Translations under genes and position numbers: made by a program
Shown: positions 33,516 through 41,618 of the stretch, piece by piece
Position numbering within the stretch: the stretch's first letter is position 1
Layout: each line of letters opens with the position of its first letter
Source: JAGWRA01 sp035534615
GTDB taxonomy: Bacteria > Acidobacteriota > Vicinamibacteria > Vicinamibacterales > CAVVIG01
Length of the DNA stretch: 64,000 bases
Assembly (NCBI GenBank): GCA_035534615.1
Contig: DATLRO010000092.1
Span: 1-64,000, forward strand
Reading direction: 5' to 3'
Notes under the pieces: model-generated
Told to the model about the DNA's origin: nothing
The model's input: only the letters and a program-made list of their open reading frames with translations
Databases searched by the model: none

Positions 33516-35429
33516 CTACTTGTAGCTCCGCTGCGTCAGGTGCACTTCCTCGAAGACGAGGGGCTCCTGGTGCAGCGTGGGCCGCCTGCCGACCCCGTTG
33601 AATTCCCAGGCGGCGACGTACGAGTAGTGGGCGTCGTCGCGCAGGGCCTCGTTGTCGGGGGTCTGACTCTCCTCGCGGAAGTGGCCGCCGCACGACTCGC
33701 GCCGTTCGAGCGCGTCGAGCGCGATGAGCTCCGCGAACTCCAGGTAGTCGGCGACGCGGCCCGCGTGTTCGAGGCTCTGGTTGAGGTTGTCCGGGCTGCC
33801 GGGCACCGAGACCTCCTGCCAGAACTGCTCCCGCAGCTGCGGAATCCGCTCGAGGGCCGTCTTGAGGCCGGCCTCGTTGCGGGACATGCCGACGTCGTCC
33901 CACATGACCCGGCCGAGCTCGCGGTGGAACTCCCGGATCGTGCGCTTGCCCCTCACCGCGAGCAGGCGGTTGATCCGATCCTGGGTCGCGGCGACCGCCT
34001 CCCGGAACGGCTCGGCGTCGGTCGACACCCGGGGCAGCGGCGTGCTGGCGAGGTAGTGGCCGAGCGTGTACGGGATGACGAAGTAGCCGTCGGCCAGCCC
34101 CTGCATGAGGGCGCTGGCGCCGAGCCGGTTCGCGCCGTGATCGGAGAAGTTCGCCTCTCCGAGCACGTGCAGCCCGGGAATGGTGCTCATCAGGTTGTAG
34201 TCCACCCACAGCCCGCCCATCGTGTAGTGGACGGCCGGGTAGATCCGCATCGGCACCGTGTAGGGGTCTTCGCCGGTGATCTTCTCGTACATCTGGAAGA
34301 GGTTGCCGTAGCGGCTGGCGATGACGGCGCGCCCGAGCCGCGAGACGGCCTCGGTGAAGTCCAGGTACACGGCCAGGCCGGTTTCGCCGACGCCCCGTCC
34401 GTCGTCACAGACCTGCTTGGCGTTGCGCGAGGCGACGTCGCGCGGGACGAGGTTGCCGAAGCTCGGGTACTTGCGTTCGAGGTAGTAGTCGCGCTCGTTT
34501 TCCGGGATCTGCCCGGGCCGGCGGGTGTCGCCCTGCGTCTTCGGCACCCACACGCGGCCGTCGTTCCGGAGGCTCTCGCTCATCAGCGTCAGCTTCGACT
34601 GGTAGTGGCCGCTGACGGGGATGCAGGTCGGGTGGATCTGCGTGAAGCAGGGGTTCGCGAACAGCGCGCCCCGCTTGTGCGCCCGCCAGGCCGCCGTGAC
34701 GTTCGAGTTGACGGCGTTGGTCGACAGGTAGAAGACCGTGCCGTAGCCCCCCGTGGCGAGGACGACCGCGTCGGCGGCGTAGGTCTCGAGCTCCCCGGTG
34801 ACGAGGTTCCGGACGACGATGCCGCGGGCCTTGCCGTCGACGACCACCAGGTCGAGCATCTCGCGGCGGGCGAAGATCTTCACGTTCCCCCGCTGGACCT
34901 GCCGCATCATCGACTGGTACGCCCCGAGCAGCAGCTGCTGGCCGGTCTGGCCGCGGGCGTAGAAGGTGCGCGACACCTGCGCGCCGCCGAACGAGCGGTT
35001 GTCGAGCAGGCCGCCGTACTCCCGGGCGAAGGGGACGCCCTGGGCGACGCACTGGTCGATGATGTTCACGCTGATCTGGGCGAGGCGGTAGACGTTGGCC
35101 TCCCGGGACCGGTAGTCGCCCCCCTTCACCGTGTCGTAGAAGAGGCGGTACACGCTGTCGCCGTCGTTCTGGTAGTTCTTGGCGGCGTTGATCCCGCCCT
35201 GCGCGGCGATGCTGTGCGCCCGCCGCGGGCTGTCCTGGATGCAGAAGCTCAGGACCTGATAGCCCAGCTCGCCGAGCGACGAGGCGGCCGAGGCGCCCGC
35301 CAGGCCGGTCCCCACGACGATGACCGTGTGCTTCCGCTTGTTGGCCGGGTTGACCAGCTTGATCTCGAACTTGTGACGGTCCCACTTGCCGGCGATCGGA
35401 CCGCCGGGAATCTTGGCATCGAGCGTCAT
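33516..35429 (-). CDS. sdhA: Succinate dehydrogenase/fumarate reductase flavoprotein subunit
   Basis: Oxidises succinate (or reduces fumarate). 637 residues, the long form found with single-cytochrome b enzymes. FAD dinucleotide motif VVGTGLAGASAASSLGELGY (39-58), covalent-FAD His72 in RAHSIAAQGG, and substrate-binding segments PTCIPVSGHY, HYTMGGLWVDY and GEANFSDHGANRLGASAL. Start at the ATG 35429 overlaps the sdhC stop. The three-subunit arrangement fits a Bacteroidota/Geobacter-like complex able to act in either direction. Confidence 0.96.
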   Translation of the reverse strand: MTLDAKIPGGPIAGKWDRHKFEIKLVNPANKRKHTVIVVGTGLAGASAASSLGELGYQVLSFCIQDSPRRAHSIAAQGGINAAKNYQNDGDSVYRLFYDTVKGGDYRSREANVYRLAQISVNIIDQCVAQGVPFAREYGGLLDNRSFGGAQVSRTFYARGQTGQQLLLGAYQSMMRQVQRGNVKIFARREMLDLVVVDGKARGIVVRNLVTGELETYAADAVVLATGGYGTVFYLSTNAVNSNVTAAWRAHKRGALFANPCFTQIHPTCIPVSGHYQSKLTLMSESLRNDGRVWVPKTQGDTRRPGQIPENERDYYLERKYPSFGNLVPRDVASRNAKQVCDDGRGVGETGLAVYLDFTEAVSRLGRAVIASRYGNLFQMYEKITGEDPYTVPMRIYPAVHYTMGGLWVDYNLMSTIPGLHVLGEANFSDHGANRLGASALMQGLADGYFVIPYTLGHYLASTPLPRVSTDAEPFREAVAATQDRINRLLAVRGKRTIREFHRELGRVMWDDVGMSRNEAGLKTALERIPQLREQFWQEVSVPGSPDNLNQSLEHAGRVADYLEFAELIALDALERRESCGGHFREESQTPDNEALRDDAHYSYVAAWEFNGVGRRPTLHQEPLVFEEVHLTQRSYK

Positions 35430-36100
35430 GATCGGCCCCCGACGAGATACACCCAGATGGGAATGACGATGAAGCCGGCGGCGATGATCAGGGCGAACGC
35501 CCGGCCGGCGGACCGGATGTAGCGCGCGTAGCGCGGCTGGTCGACGCCGAGCGACTGGAAGGCGCTCGACGAGCCGTGCCACAGGTGCGATCCGATGAGC
35601 AGCATGCAGAGGACGTAGAACCCGACGGTCAGCGGGTTGCTGAAGATCTGCATCTCGAGCGTGTACAGATCCCGGATGTTCGTCCCCGGCACGGAGTACT
35701 CCGGACCGTACTTGAACATCCGCAGGTGCAGCACCACGAACAGCAGGATGACCGCGCCCGACAGAATCATCGTCGAGGAGGACAGGCTCTTCCGGCTCGT
35801 GTGGCCGGCCCAGGTCTTCCGGGCGTAGGGCACCGGGCGCGCGCCCCGGTTCGCGAGCCACATCCGGATGGCCTTGTAGAGGTGCAGGAGGAACACCGCC
35901 AGCAGCAGAATCTCGAGCGGCCCCAGCAGCGGGTTACTGACGAGCTTGTGCGAGTACCCGTTGAAGGTCGCCGGGCCGAGGAAGATCAGGAGATTGCCGG
36001 CCAGGTGCAGGATCAGAAACAGAATCAGGCAGAGGCCCGTGAGCGAAATCAGGACCTTCGTCCCGATCGACGACGTGAAGACCTTCGGTCGCGGAGGCAT
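35426..36100 (-). CDS. sdhC: Succinate dehydrogenase cytochrome b subunit
   Basis: Membrane anchor and quinone-reaction subunit. 224 residues with five predicted transmembrane helices (starting about 16, 58, 106, 151 and 197) and well-placed heme-ligand His residues (LILHLAGN, YSHKLV, LLHLYKA, VVLHLRMF, GSHLWHG). This is the fused di-heme b-type (TIGR02046 family), hence no SdhD. First gene of sdhCAB, divergent from sucCD. Confidence 0.93.
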   Translation of the reverse strand: MPPRPKVFTSSIGTKVLISLTGLCLILFLILHLAGNLLIFLGPATFNGYSHKLVSNPLLGPLEILLLAVFLLHLYKAIRMWLANRGARPVPYARKTWAGHTSRKSLSSSTMILSGAVILLFVVLHLRMFKYGPEYSVPGTNIRDLYTLEMQIFSNPLTVGFYVLCMLLIGSHLWHGSSSAFQSLGVDQPRYARYIRSAGRAFALIIAAGFIVIPIWVYLVGGRS

Positions 36101-36172
36101 CTTGGTCGCTCCGATGCGCGAGTGGGAGGTACGAGCCGCATGATGGCAGCCGACACGAAAAATGTCGCTCGG

Positions 36173-36201
36173 ATTGTACCGTCGCGCGGCGGGACGCGCA
36201 A
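36173..36201 (-). promoter_or_regulatory. Sigma-70-like promoter for sdhCAB
   Basis: Minus strand TTGCGC (36201-36196), 17 nt, TACAAT (36178-36173). About 70 bp upstream of the sdhC ATG. Confidence 0.55.
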
Positions 36202-36230
36202 GGCCGGCCGCCCGGCGCCGCGCGGCCGGC

Positions 36231-36260
36231 TTGACGCGGCAATCCGCGGCCGACTAGCAT
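36231..36260 (+). promoter_or_regulatory. Sigma-70-like promoter for sucCD
   Basis: TTGACG (36231-36236), 18 nt, TAGCAT (36255-36260), about 75 bp before the sucC ATG. It is back-to-back with the sdhCAB promoter in the 234-bp divergent region, so a regulator binding between could control both TCA operons. Confidence 0.55.
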
Positions 36261-36334
36261 CATGGCTTCGTGCCGTCGCGTCGGGCGCATCTGAGCGTCG
36301 CGCGATCGCCGGGCGCGCGAGGCGCAGGAGTTCG

Positions 36335-37495
36335 ATGAAAATCCACGAATATCAGGCCAAAGCCATCCTGGCGCGGCACGGCGTCCCGGTGCCGCGCGGC
36401 GAGGTGGCGCTCACGGCCGTCGAGGCGGGAGAGATCGCCCGGCGGATCGGCGGCGCCCTCGTCGTGGTCAAGGCGCAGATCCACGCGGGCGGCCGCGGCA
36501 AGGGGGGCGGCGTCAAGCTCGCCAAGTCGCCCGACGAGGCCGAGCGGATCGCCAGGACCATGATCGGCATGACGCTCGTCACCCATCAGACCGGCCCGGA
36601 GGGGCGCGTGGTCTCGCGCGTCCTGATCGAGGAGGGGCTCACGATGGCGCGCGAGCTGTACCTCGGGCTCGTCCTCGACCGGGCGTCCGGACGGCCCGTG
36701 CTGATGGCCAGCCCCGCCGGCGGGGTCGACATCGAGGAGGTCGCCGCCAGCACGCCGGAGCAGATCTTCAAGTCGCCGATCAATCCGGCCACCGGGCTGG
36801 TGCCGTTCCAGGCGCGCCGGCTCGGGTTCGCGCTGGGGCTGAACGCCGCCCAGGTGGGCAAGGCGGTCGCGCTCATGGGGTCGGTCGTCGACGCGTTCAT
36901 GGCGACCGACGCGTCGCTCATCGAGATCAATCCGCTGGTCGTGACCGCCACCGGCGACCTGCTCGCGGCCGACGCGAAGATGAACTTCGACGACAACGCG
37001 CTCTACCGCCATCCGGACATCCGCGAGCTGCGGGATCTGGCCGAGGAGGACCCGCTCGAAATCGAGGCGTCGAAGTTCTCGCTCAACTACATCCACCTGG
37101 ACGGCACCATCGGGTGCATGGTGAACGGGGCGGGGCTCGCCATGGCGACGATGGACATCATCAAGCTGGCCGGGGGCGAGCCGGCGAACTTCCTCGACGT
37201 GGGCGGCGGCGCGAACGCCGAGCAGATCCGCAACGCGTTCAAGATCCTGATGTCCGACCGGAACGTCCGGGCGGTCCTGATCAACATCTTCGGCGGCATC
37301 CTGCGGTGCGACGTCCTGGCCCAGGGCGTGATCGCGGCCGTCAAGGAGCTGGGCGTGCCGGTGCCGATCGTCATCCGGATGGAAGGCACCAACGTCGAGA
37401 AGGGCAAGCAGATGCTCCGCGACAGCGGCATGAACTTCACGACCGCCGACACGATGAGCGTGGCGGCCGAGCGCGTGGTGCAGCTGAGCCGGTAG
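36335..37495 (+). CDS. sucC: Succinyl-CoA synthetase beta subunit
   Basis: ATP-grasp subunit of succinate-CoA ligase. 386 residues from the ATG at 36335 (MKIHEYQAKAILARHGVPVP), preceded by GCAGGAG. Blocks: VVKAQIHAGGRGKGGGVK, LIEINPLVVT, DAKMNFDDNALYRHP and the C-terminal VLINIFGGILRCDVLAQG with GTNVEKGKQML. sucD follows by 44 bp. Confidence 0.96.
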   Translation: MKIHEYQAKAILARHGVPVPRGEVALTAVEAGEIARRIGGALVVVKAQIHAGGRGKGGGVKLAKSPDEAERIARTMIGMTLVTHQTGPEGRVVSRVLIEEGLTMARELYLGLVLDRASGRPVLMASPAGGVDIEEVAASTPEQIFKSPINPATGLVPFQARRLGFALGLNAAQVGKAVALMGSVVDAFMATDASLIEINPLVVTATGDLLAADAKMNFDDNALYRHPDIRELRDLAEEDPLEIEASKFSLNYIHLDGTIGCMVNGAGLAMATMDIIKLAGGEPANFLDVGGGANAEQIRNAFKILMSDRNVRAVLINIFGGILRCDVLAQGVIAAVKELGVPVPIVIRMEGTNVEKGKQMLRDSGMNFTTADTMSVAAERVVQLSR

Positions 37496-37539
37496 GACCG
37501 GGGCGGCCGCGCGCCACACGCCCGGAGAATGGTTGGGGT

Positions 37540-38406
37540 ATGTCGGTACTCATTGATAACTCGACGCGACTGCTCGTGCAGGGCCTGACGGGCCGGGAAG
37601 GGACCTTTCACGCCACGCAGGCCGCGGCGTACGGGACGACGGTGGTCGGCGGCGTCACCCCCGGCAAGGGAGGGACGACGCACGAAGGCTGGCCGGTCTT
37701 CGACACGGTGCAGCAGGCGGTGGCCGCCACCGGCGCGAACGCGTCGGTCATCTTCGTCCCGCCGGCCTTCGCGGCCGACGCCGTCATGGAAGCGGCCGAT
37801 GCCGGCCTCGCGCTCGTCGTCTGCATCACGGAGGGCATTCCGACGCTCGACATGATGCGCGCCATGACCTTTCTCAAGGAACATCCCACGCGGCTCATCG
37901 GGCCGAACTGCCCGGGCCTGATCTCGCCCGGCAAGGCGAAGGCCGGCATCATCCCGGGCCACATCTGCCGGGAAGGGCGGATCGGCATCGTGTCGAAGAG
38001 CGGGACGCTGACCTACGAGGCGATCCACCAGCTCACACAGCTGGGGCTCGGCCAGAGCACCTGCATCGGCATCGGCGGTGACCCGCTCATCGGCACGTCG
38101 TTCATCGACGCCCTGCAGCTGTTCGCCGCCGACCCGGACACCGACGCCGTCGTGCTGATCGGGGAGATCGGGGGGACCGCCGAGCAGGAGGCCGCGACCT
38201 TCATCAAGCGCGAGTTCAGGAAGCCGGTGGTCGGCTTCATCGCCGGCCAGACCGCGCCGCCCGGGCGCCGGATGGGCCATGCGGGCGCCATCATCGCCGG
38301 CGGCACCGGCACGGCGGCCGAGAAGATGGAGGCGCTGGCGGCCGCCGGCGTCTCGGTCGTCAGGAGCCCGGCCGACATGGGACAGGCGCTCAAGGCGCTG
38401 CTGTAG
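37540..38406 (+). CDS. sucD: Succinyl-CoA synthetase alpha subunit
   Basis: Carries the phosphohistidine intermediate and binds CoA. 288 residues. CoA fold LVQGLTGREGTFHATQA, GPNCPGLISPG, and the active-site GRRMGHAGAIIAGG with His247. GVTPGKGGTTHEGWPVF is also characteristic. ATG at 37540 after a weak GGTTGGGGT. Confidence 0.96.
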   Translation: MSVLIDNSTRLLVQGLTGREGTFHATQAAAYGTTVVGGVTPGKGGTTHEGWPVFDTVQQAVAATGANASVIFVPPAFAADAVMEAADAGLALVVCITEGIPTLDMMRAMTFLKEHPTRLIGPNCPGLISPGKAKAGIIPGHICREGRIGIVSKSGTLTYEAIHQLTQLGLGQSTCIGIGGDPLIGTSFIDALQLFAADPDTDAVVLIGEIGGTAEQEAATFIKREFRKPVVGFIAGQTAPPGRRMGHAGAIIAGGTGTAAEKMEALAAAGVSVVRSPADMGQALKALL

Positions 38407-38464
38407 GACAGGCCGCGCCGCTCGCATGGGAGCGGGAGGCGCGCGGGGCAGGACAGACGGGGTT

Positions 38465-38878
38465 ATGGAACGCACACTCGCCATCATCAAGCCCGACGCC
38501 GTCGCGAGACGGCTGACGGGAACGATTCTCGACCGCATCGAATCAGCCGGCTTCCGCGTCGTCGGCCTGCGGATGGTTCACCTGTCGGAGCCGGCCGCCG
38601 AGGGCTTCTACGCCGTCCACCGGGCGCGTCCGTTCTTCAGGAGCCTGACGACGTTCATGTCGTCGGGGCCGTCGGTCGTCATGGTGCTCGAGGCGCCGGA
38701 CGCCATCAGGACGTGGCGGGCCCTGATGGGGGCGACCGACCCGGCGAAGGCCGACGCCGGCACGATCCGGAAGGAATTCGCCGAATCGATCGAGCGGAAC
38801 GTGACCCACGGCTCGGACGCGCCGGAGACCGCGGCCTTCGAAATTGCGTACTTCTTCGCCGGCATGGACCTGGTGTAG
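38465..38878 (+). CDS. ndk: Nucleoside diphosphate kinase
   Basis: Transfers gamma-phosphate between nucleotides through a phosphohistidine. 137 residues: ERTLAIIKPDAVAR, MGATDPAKADAGTIRKEF, and NVTHGSDAPETA with catalytic His115. Downstream of sucCD, a logical link because succinyl-CoA synthetase produces NTP; 58 bp gap. Confidence 0.97.
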   Translation: MERTLAIIKPDAVARRLTGTILDRIESAGFRVVGLRMVHLSEPAAEGFYAVHRARPFFRSLTTFMSSGPSVVMVLEAPDAIRTWRALMGATDPAKADAGTIRKEFAESIERNVTHGSDAPETAAFEIAYFFAGMDLV

Positions 38879-38932
38879 CGGCAGGATGCGCCGGCTTCCG
38901 GCGGTGCGGCCGGCCGGCGGGACAGGCCACGC

Positions 38933-39127
38933 GTGGGACGGACACTGGTCATCATCGGGCTGGTCGTCGCCGGCATCGGACTGCTGGTGATGCTGGGCGT
39001 GCCGTTCGGCCGGCTGCCGGGCGACTTCGTCATCCGGCGGGGCCCGGTGACGTTCTACCTGCCGGTGGCGACGTCGATCGTCGTGAGCCTCCTGCTGACG
39101 CTGCTGGTGGCGTGGCTCAGGAGATAG
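38933..39127 (+). CDS. DUF2905 family small membrane protein
   Basis: 64 residues with two transmembrane helices (about 3-22 and 42-60) joined by the conserved loop GRLPGDFVIRRGPVTFYLP. This loop is the mark of DUF2905, a small inner-membrane family of unknown role found across bacteria. GTG start at 38933, 54 bp after ndk and 13 bp before dcd. Confidence 0.85.
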   Translation: MGRTLVIIGLVVAGIGLLVMLGVPFGRLPGDFVIRRGPVTFYLPVATSIVVSLLLTLLVAWLRR

Positions 39128-39140
39128 GCGGGGGACACCC

Positions 39141-39695
39141 ATGACCATCAAGGCCGACCGCTGGATCAAGCAGATGGCGCTCGAGCGGCGGATGATCGAG
39201 CCGTTCGTGGAGAGCCAGGTCCGTGAGGGCGTCGTGTCGTACGGGCTGTCGTCGTACGGCTACGACGTCCGGGTGGCCGACGAGTTCAAGATCTTCACGA
39301 ACATCAACACGACCGTGATCGATCCCAAGCGGTTCGATCCGCGGTCGTTCGTCGACCTGAAGGCGGATGTCTGCATCGTGCCGCCGAACTCGTTCGCGCT
39401 GGCGCGGACGATCGAGTACTTCCGGATCCCGCGCGACGTGCTGACGGTCTGCCTCGGCAAGTCGACCTACGCGCGCTGCGGCATCATCGTGAACGTCACG
39501 CCGTTCGAGCCCGAGTGGGAAGGGACGGCGACGCTCGAAATCTCCAATACCACGCCGCTCCCGGCCCGGATCTACGCGAACGAGGGGATCGCCCAGGTCC
39601 TCTTCTTCCAGAGCGACGAGCCGTGCCTGCGGTCCTACGCGGACAAGCAGGGGAAGTACCAGGCCCAGCTCGAAGTCACGCTGCCGAAGGTCTGA
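39141..39695 (+). CDS. dcd: dCTP deaminase
   Basis: Deaminates dCTP to dUTP for dTMP supply. 184 residues; conserved SSYGYDVRVADEF, GKSTYARCGIIVNVTPFEPEWEGTATLEISNTTPLP with the catalytic Glu in the EGTATLE strand, and Y-A-D-K-x-G-K-Y-Q near the C-terminus. The length and motifs fit the monofunctional Dcd rather than Dcd-Dut, though the two are close. Confidence 0.92.
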   Translation: MTIKADRWIKQMALERRMIEPFVESQVREGVVSYGLSSYGYDVRVADEFKIFTNINTTVIDPKRFDPRSFVDLKADVCIVPPNSFALARTIEYFRIPRDVLTVCLGKSTYARCGIIVNVTPFEPEWEGTATLEISNTTPLPARIYANEGIAQVLFFQSDEPCLRSYADKQGKYQAQLEVTLPKV

Positions 39696-39716
39696 CGCGC
39701 GGCGGCGGTTTCTCGC

Positions 39717-39722
39717 TATAAT
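39717..39722 (+). promoter_or_regulatory. TATAAT box 7 nt before the carbonic-anhydrase ATG
   Basis: Sequence TATAAT-CCCCGGG-ATG. This spacing puts the predicted transcription start at the A of the ATG, so the mRNA would be leaderless. No clear -35 was found. Confidence 0.5.
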
Positions 39723-39729
39723 CCCCGGG

Positions 39730-40239
39730 ATGCTCCGTCCGTACCGATCCAGCTTCCCGCGCGTCCATCCGACGGCGTTCGTCGACCAGAGCGCCCAGGT
39801 CATCGGGGACGTCGAGATCGGCGAGGCGAGCAGCGTCTGGATGTGCGTCGTCATCCGCGGAGACGTGCATCGCGTCCGGATCGGCCGCCGGACGAACGTG
39901 CAGGACGGCACGATCGTGCACGTCATGAAGGACACGCACGCGACGACGATCGGCGACGACGTGACGATCGGGCACGGGGCGATCGTGCACGGCTGCACGA
40001 TCGGGGATCGCTGCCTGATCGGGATGGGCGCGATCATCCTGAACGGCGCGCAGGTCGGCACCGGCTCGATCGTCGCGGCCGGTACGCTCATCGTCGAGGG
40101 GGCGAGCATTCCGCCCCGCTCGCTGGTGATGGGCAGCCCGGGCAAGGTGCGGCGGCCGCTGACCGACGCCGATCTCGCCGACATCCAGATGTACGCCGAC
40201 CGCTACGTCGAGTATCGCCTCGATTACATGAACCCGTGA
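39730..40239 (+). CDS. Gamma-class carbonic anhydrase-like protein
   Basis: 169-residue left-handed beta-helix protein with hexapeptide repeats. DVEIGEASSVWMCVVIRGDVH, VQDGTIVHVMKDTHATTIGDD and VTIGHGAIVHGCTIGD hold the three zinc-ligand His residues of the CA family. Many such proteins (YrdA/PaaY type) have unproven carbonic anhydrase activity. TATAAT stands 7 nt upstream of the ATG and there is no Shine-Dalgarno. Confidence 0.9.
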   Translation: MLRPYRSSFPRVHPTAFVDQSAQVIGDVEIGEASSVWMCVVIRGDVHRVRIGRRTNVQDGTIVHVMKDTHATTIGDDVTIGHGAIVHGCTIGDRCLIGMGAIILNGAQVGTGSIVAAGTLIVEGASIPPRSLVMGSPGKVRRPLTDADLADIQMYADRYVEYRLDYMNP

Positions 40240-40250
40240 CCGCCACCGGC

Positions 40251-41591
40251 ATGAGCACCCAGCCCGCGCGCGGGATGCGCGACTTCCTCCCGGAGGACGT
40301 CCGCCGGCGGGAGTACGTCGTCGGCGTGATCCGCCGGGTGTACGAGCGGTACGGCTTCGAGCCGCTCGAGACGCCGGCGGTGGAGAACATCGAGACGCTG
40401 CTCGGGAAGTACGGGGAGGAAGGCAACAAGCTCATCTTCAAGATTCTGAAGCGCGGCGAGCACGAGGCGAGCGGCGAGGCGGATCTGGCGCTGCGCTACG
40501 ACCTGACCGTGCCGCTGGCGCGCGTGGTGGCGGAACACCAGGCGACGCTGCCGAAGTTCTTCAAGCGCTACCAGATTCAGCCCGTGTGGCGGGCCGACCG
40601 GCCGGCGCGCGGCCGGTTCCGCGAGTTCTACCAGTGCGACATCGACGCGATCGGGTCGACGTCGCCGGTGGTCGAGGTCGAGGTGCTGTCGGCCGTCAGC
40701 GACGTGCTGCACGAGCTGGGGTTCCGGGACTTCACGATCCGGCTGAACGACCGGCGGCTGCTGACGGCGCTCCTCGAGTCGGCGGGGGTCGGGGCCGGAC
40801 GACACGGCGAGGCGCTCGTGGCGCTCGACAAGCTGGACAAGATCGGGGTCGACGGGGTGCGCGGCGAGTTCGCGGCCAGGGGGATCGACCTGGAGGCCTT
40901 CGAGCGCCTGCTTCCGCTGTTCGGCGCCCGGCCGGCCGCGGCCGGAGGGGACGCCGGCCTGTCGGCGTTGAGGACGTTCGTCGCGGCGCATGAGGCGGGC
41001 GTCGCGGCGCTCGACAACGTCGCGACGATTGTCCGGCTGACCCAGGGCGGTCCGGCCGGCCGTCACGTCCGTGTCGACCCGAGCCTGGCCCGCGGTCTGT
41101 CGTACTACACCGGCGCGATCATGGAGATCCAGGTGCCGGATCTCGCCGGCAGCCTCGGCGGCGGCGGGCGGTACGACAACCTGGTCGGCATGTTTCTCGG
41201 CCGGGACCTGCCGGCGTGCGGCTTCTCGCTGGGCCTGGAGCGGATCCTGGTGGTCATGGGCGAGCGCGGCATGTTTCCGCCCGACGTGGCGGCGGCCGCC
41301 GCGTGCGACCTGCTCGTGACGATCTGGAATCAGGACGCGATGGGCGATGCGCTGGCGCTGGCCGGGGAGTTCCGGCAGGCGGGGCTGCGCGTCGAGGTCT
41401 ATCCCGAGGCCGACAAGCTGGGCAAGCAGCTGAAGTACGCGTCGAGCCGTCAGGTGCCGTTCGTGGCGGTGGTCGGCGACGACGAGCGGGCGCAGGGCAC
41501 GGTGTCCCTGAAGGATCTCCGCAGCGGCGCGCAGCAGGCGGTGCCCCGGGCCGGGGCGCCGGCCTTCGTGCAGGCGGCGATTCGGCGTTAA
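40251..41591 (+). CDS. hisS: Histidyl-tRNA synthetase
   Basis: Class II synthetase of 446 residues. Motif 1 RGMRDFLPEDVRRREYV, motif 2 RYDLTVPLARVV with KFFKRYQIQPVWRADRPARGRFREFYQCDID, histidine-binding GLSYYTGAIMEI, motif 3 GFSLGLERILVVM and a C-terminal anticodon-binding domain (about 345-446). ATG at 40251 is 11 bp after the previous gene; a GTG at 40236 is in frame. Confidence 0.95.
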   Translation: MSTQPARGMRDFLPEDVRRREYVVGVIRRVYERYGFEPLETPAVENIETLLGKYGEEGNKLIFKILKRGEHEASGEADLALRYDLTVPLARVVAEHQATLPKFFKRYQIQPVWRADRPARGRFREFYQCDIDAIGSTSPVVEVEVLSAVSDVLHELGFRDFTIRLNDRRLLTALLESAGVGAGRHGEALVALDKLDKIGVDGVRGEFAARGIDLEAFERLLPLFGARPAAAGGDAGLSALRTFVAAHEAGVAALDNVATIVRLTQGGPAGRHVRVDPSLARGLSYYTGAIMEIQVPDLAGSLGGGGRYDNLVGMFLGRDLPACGFSLGLERILVVMGERGMFPPDVAAAAACDLLVTIWNQDAMGDALALAGEFRQAGLRVEVYPEADKLGKQLKYASSRQVPFVAVVGDDERAQGTVSLKDLRSGAQQAVPRAGAPAFVQAAIRR

Positions 41592-41618
41592 CCATTCTTC
41601 TTTCCCGGCGATTGAACC

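Noticed and set aside
39141..39695. dcd as a bifunctional Dcd-Dut
   Set aside because: Length and motifs fit either, but nothing specific for dUTPase activity could be identified by eye.
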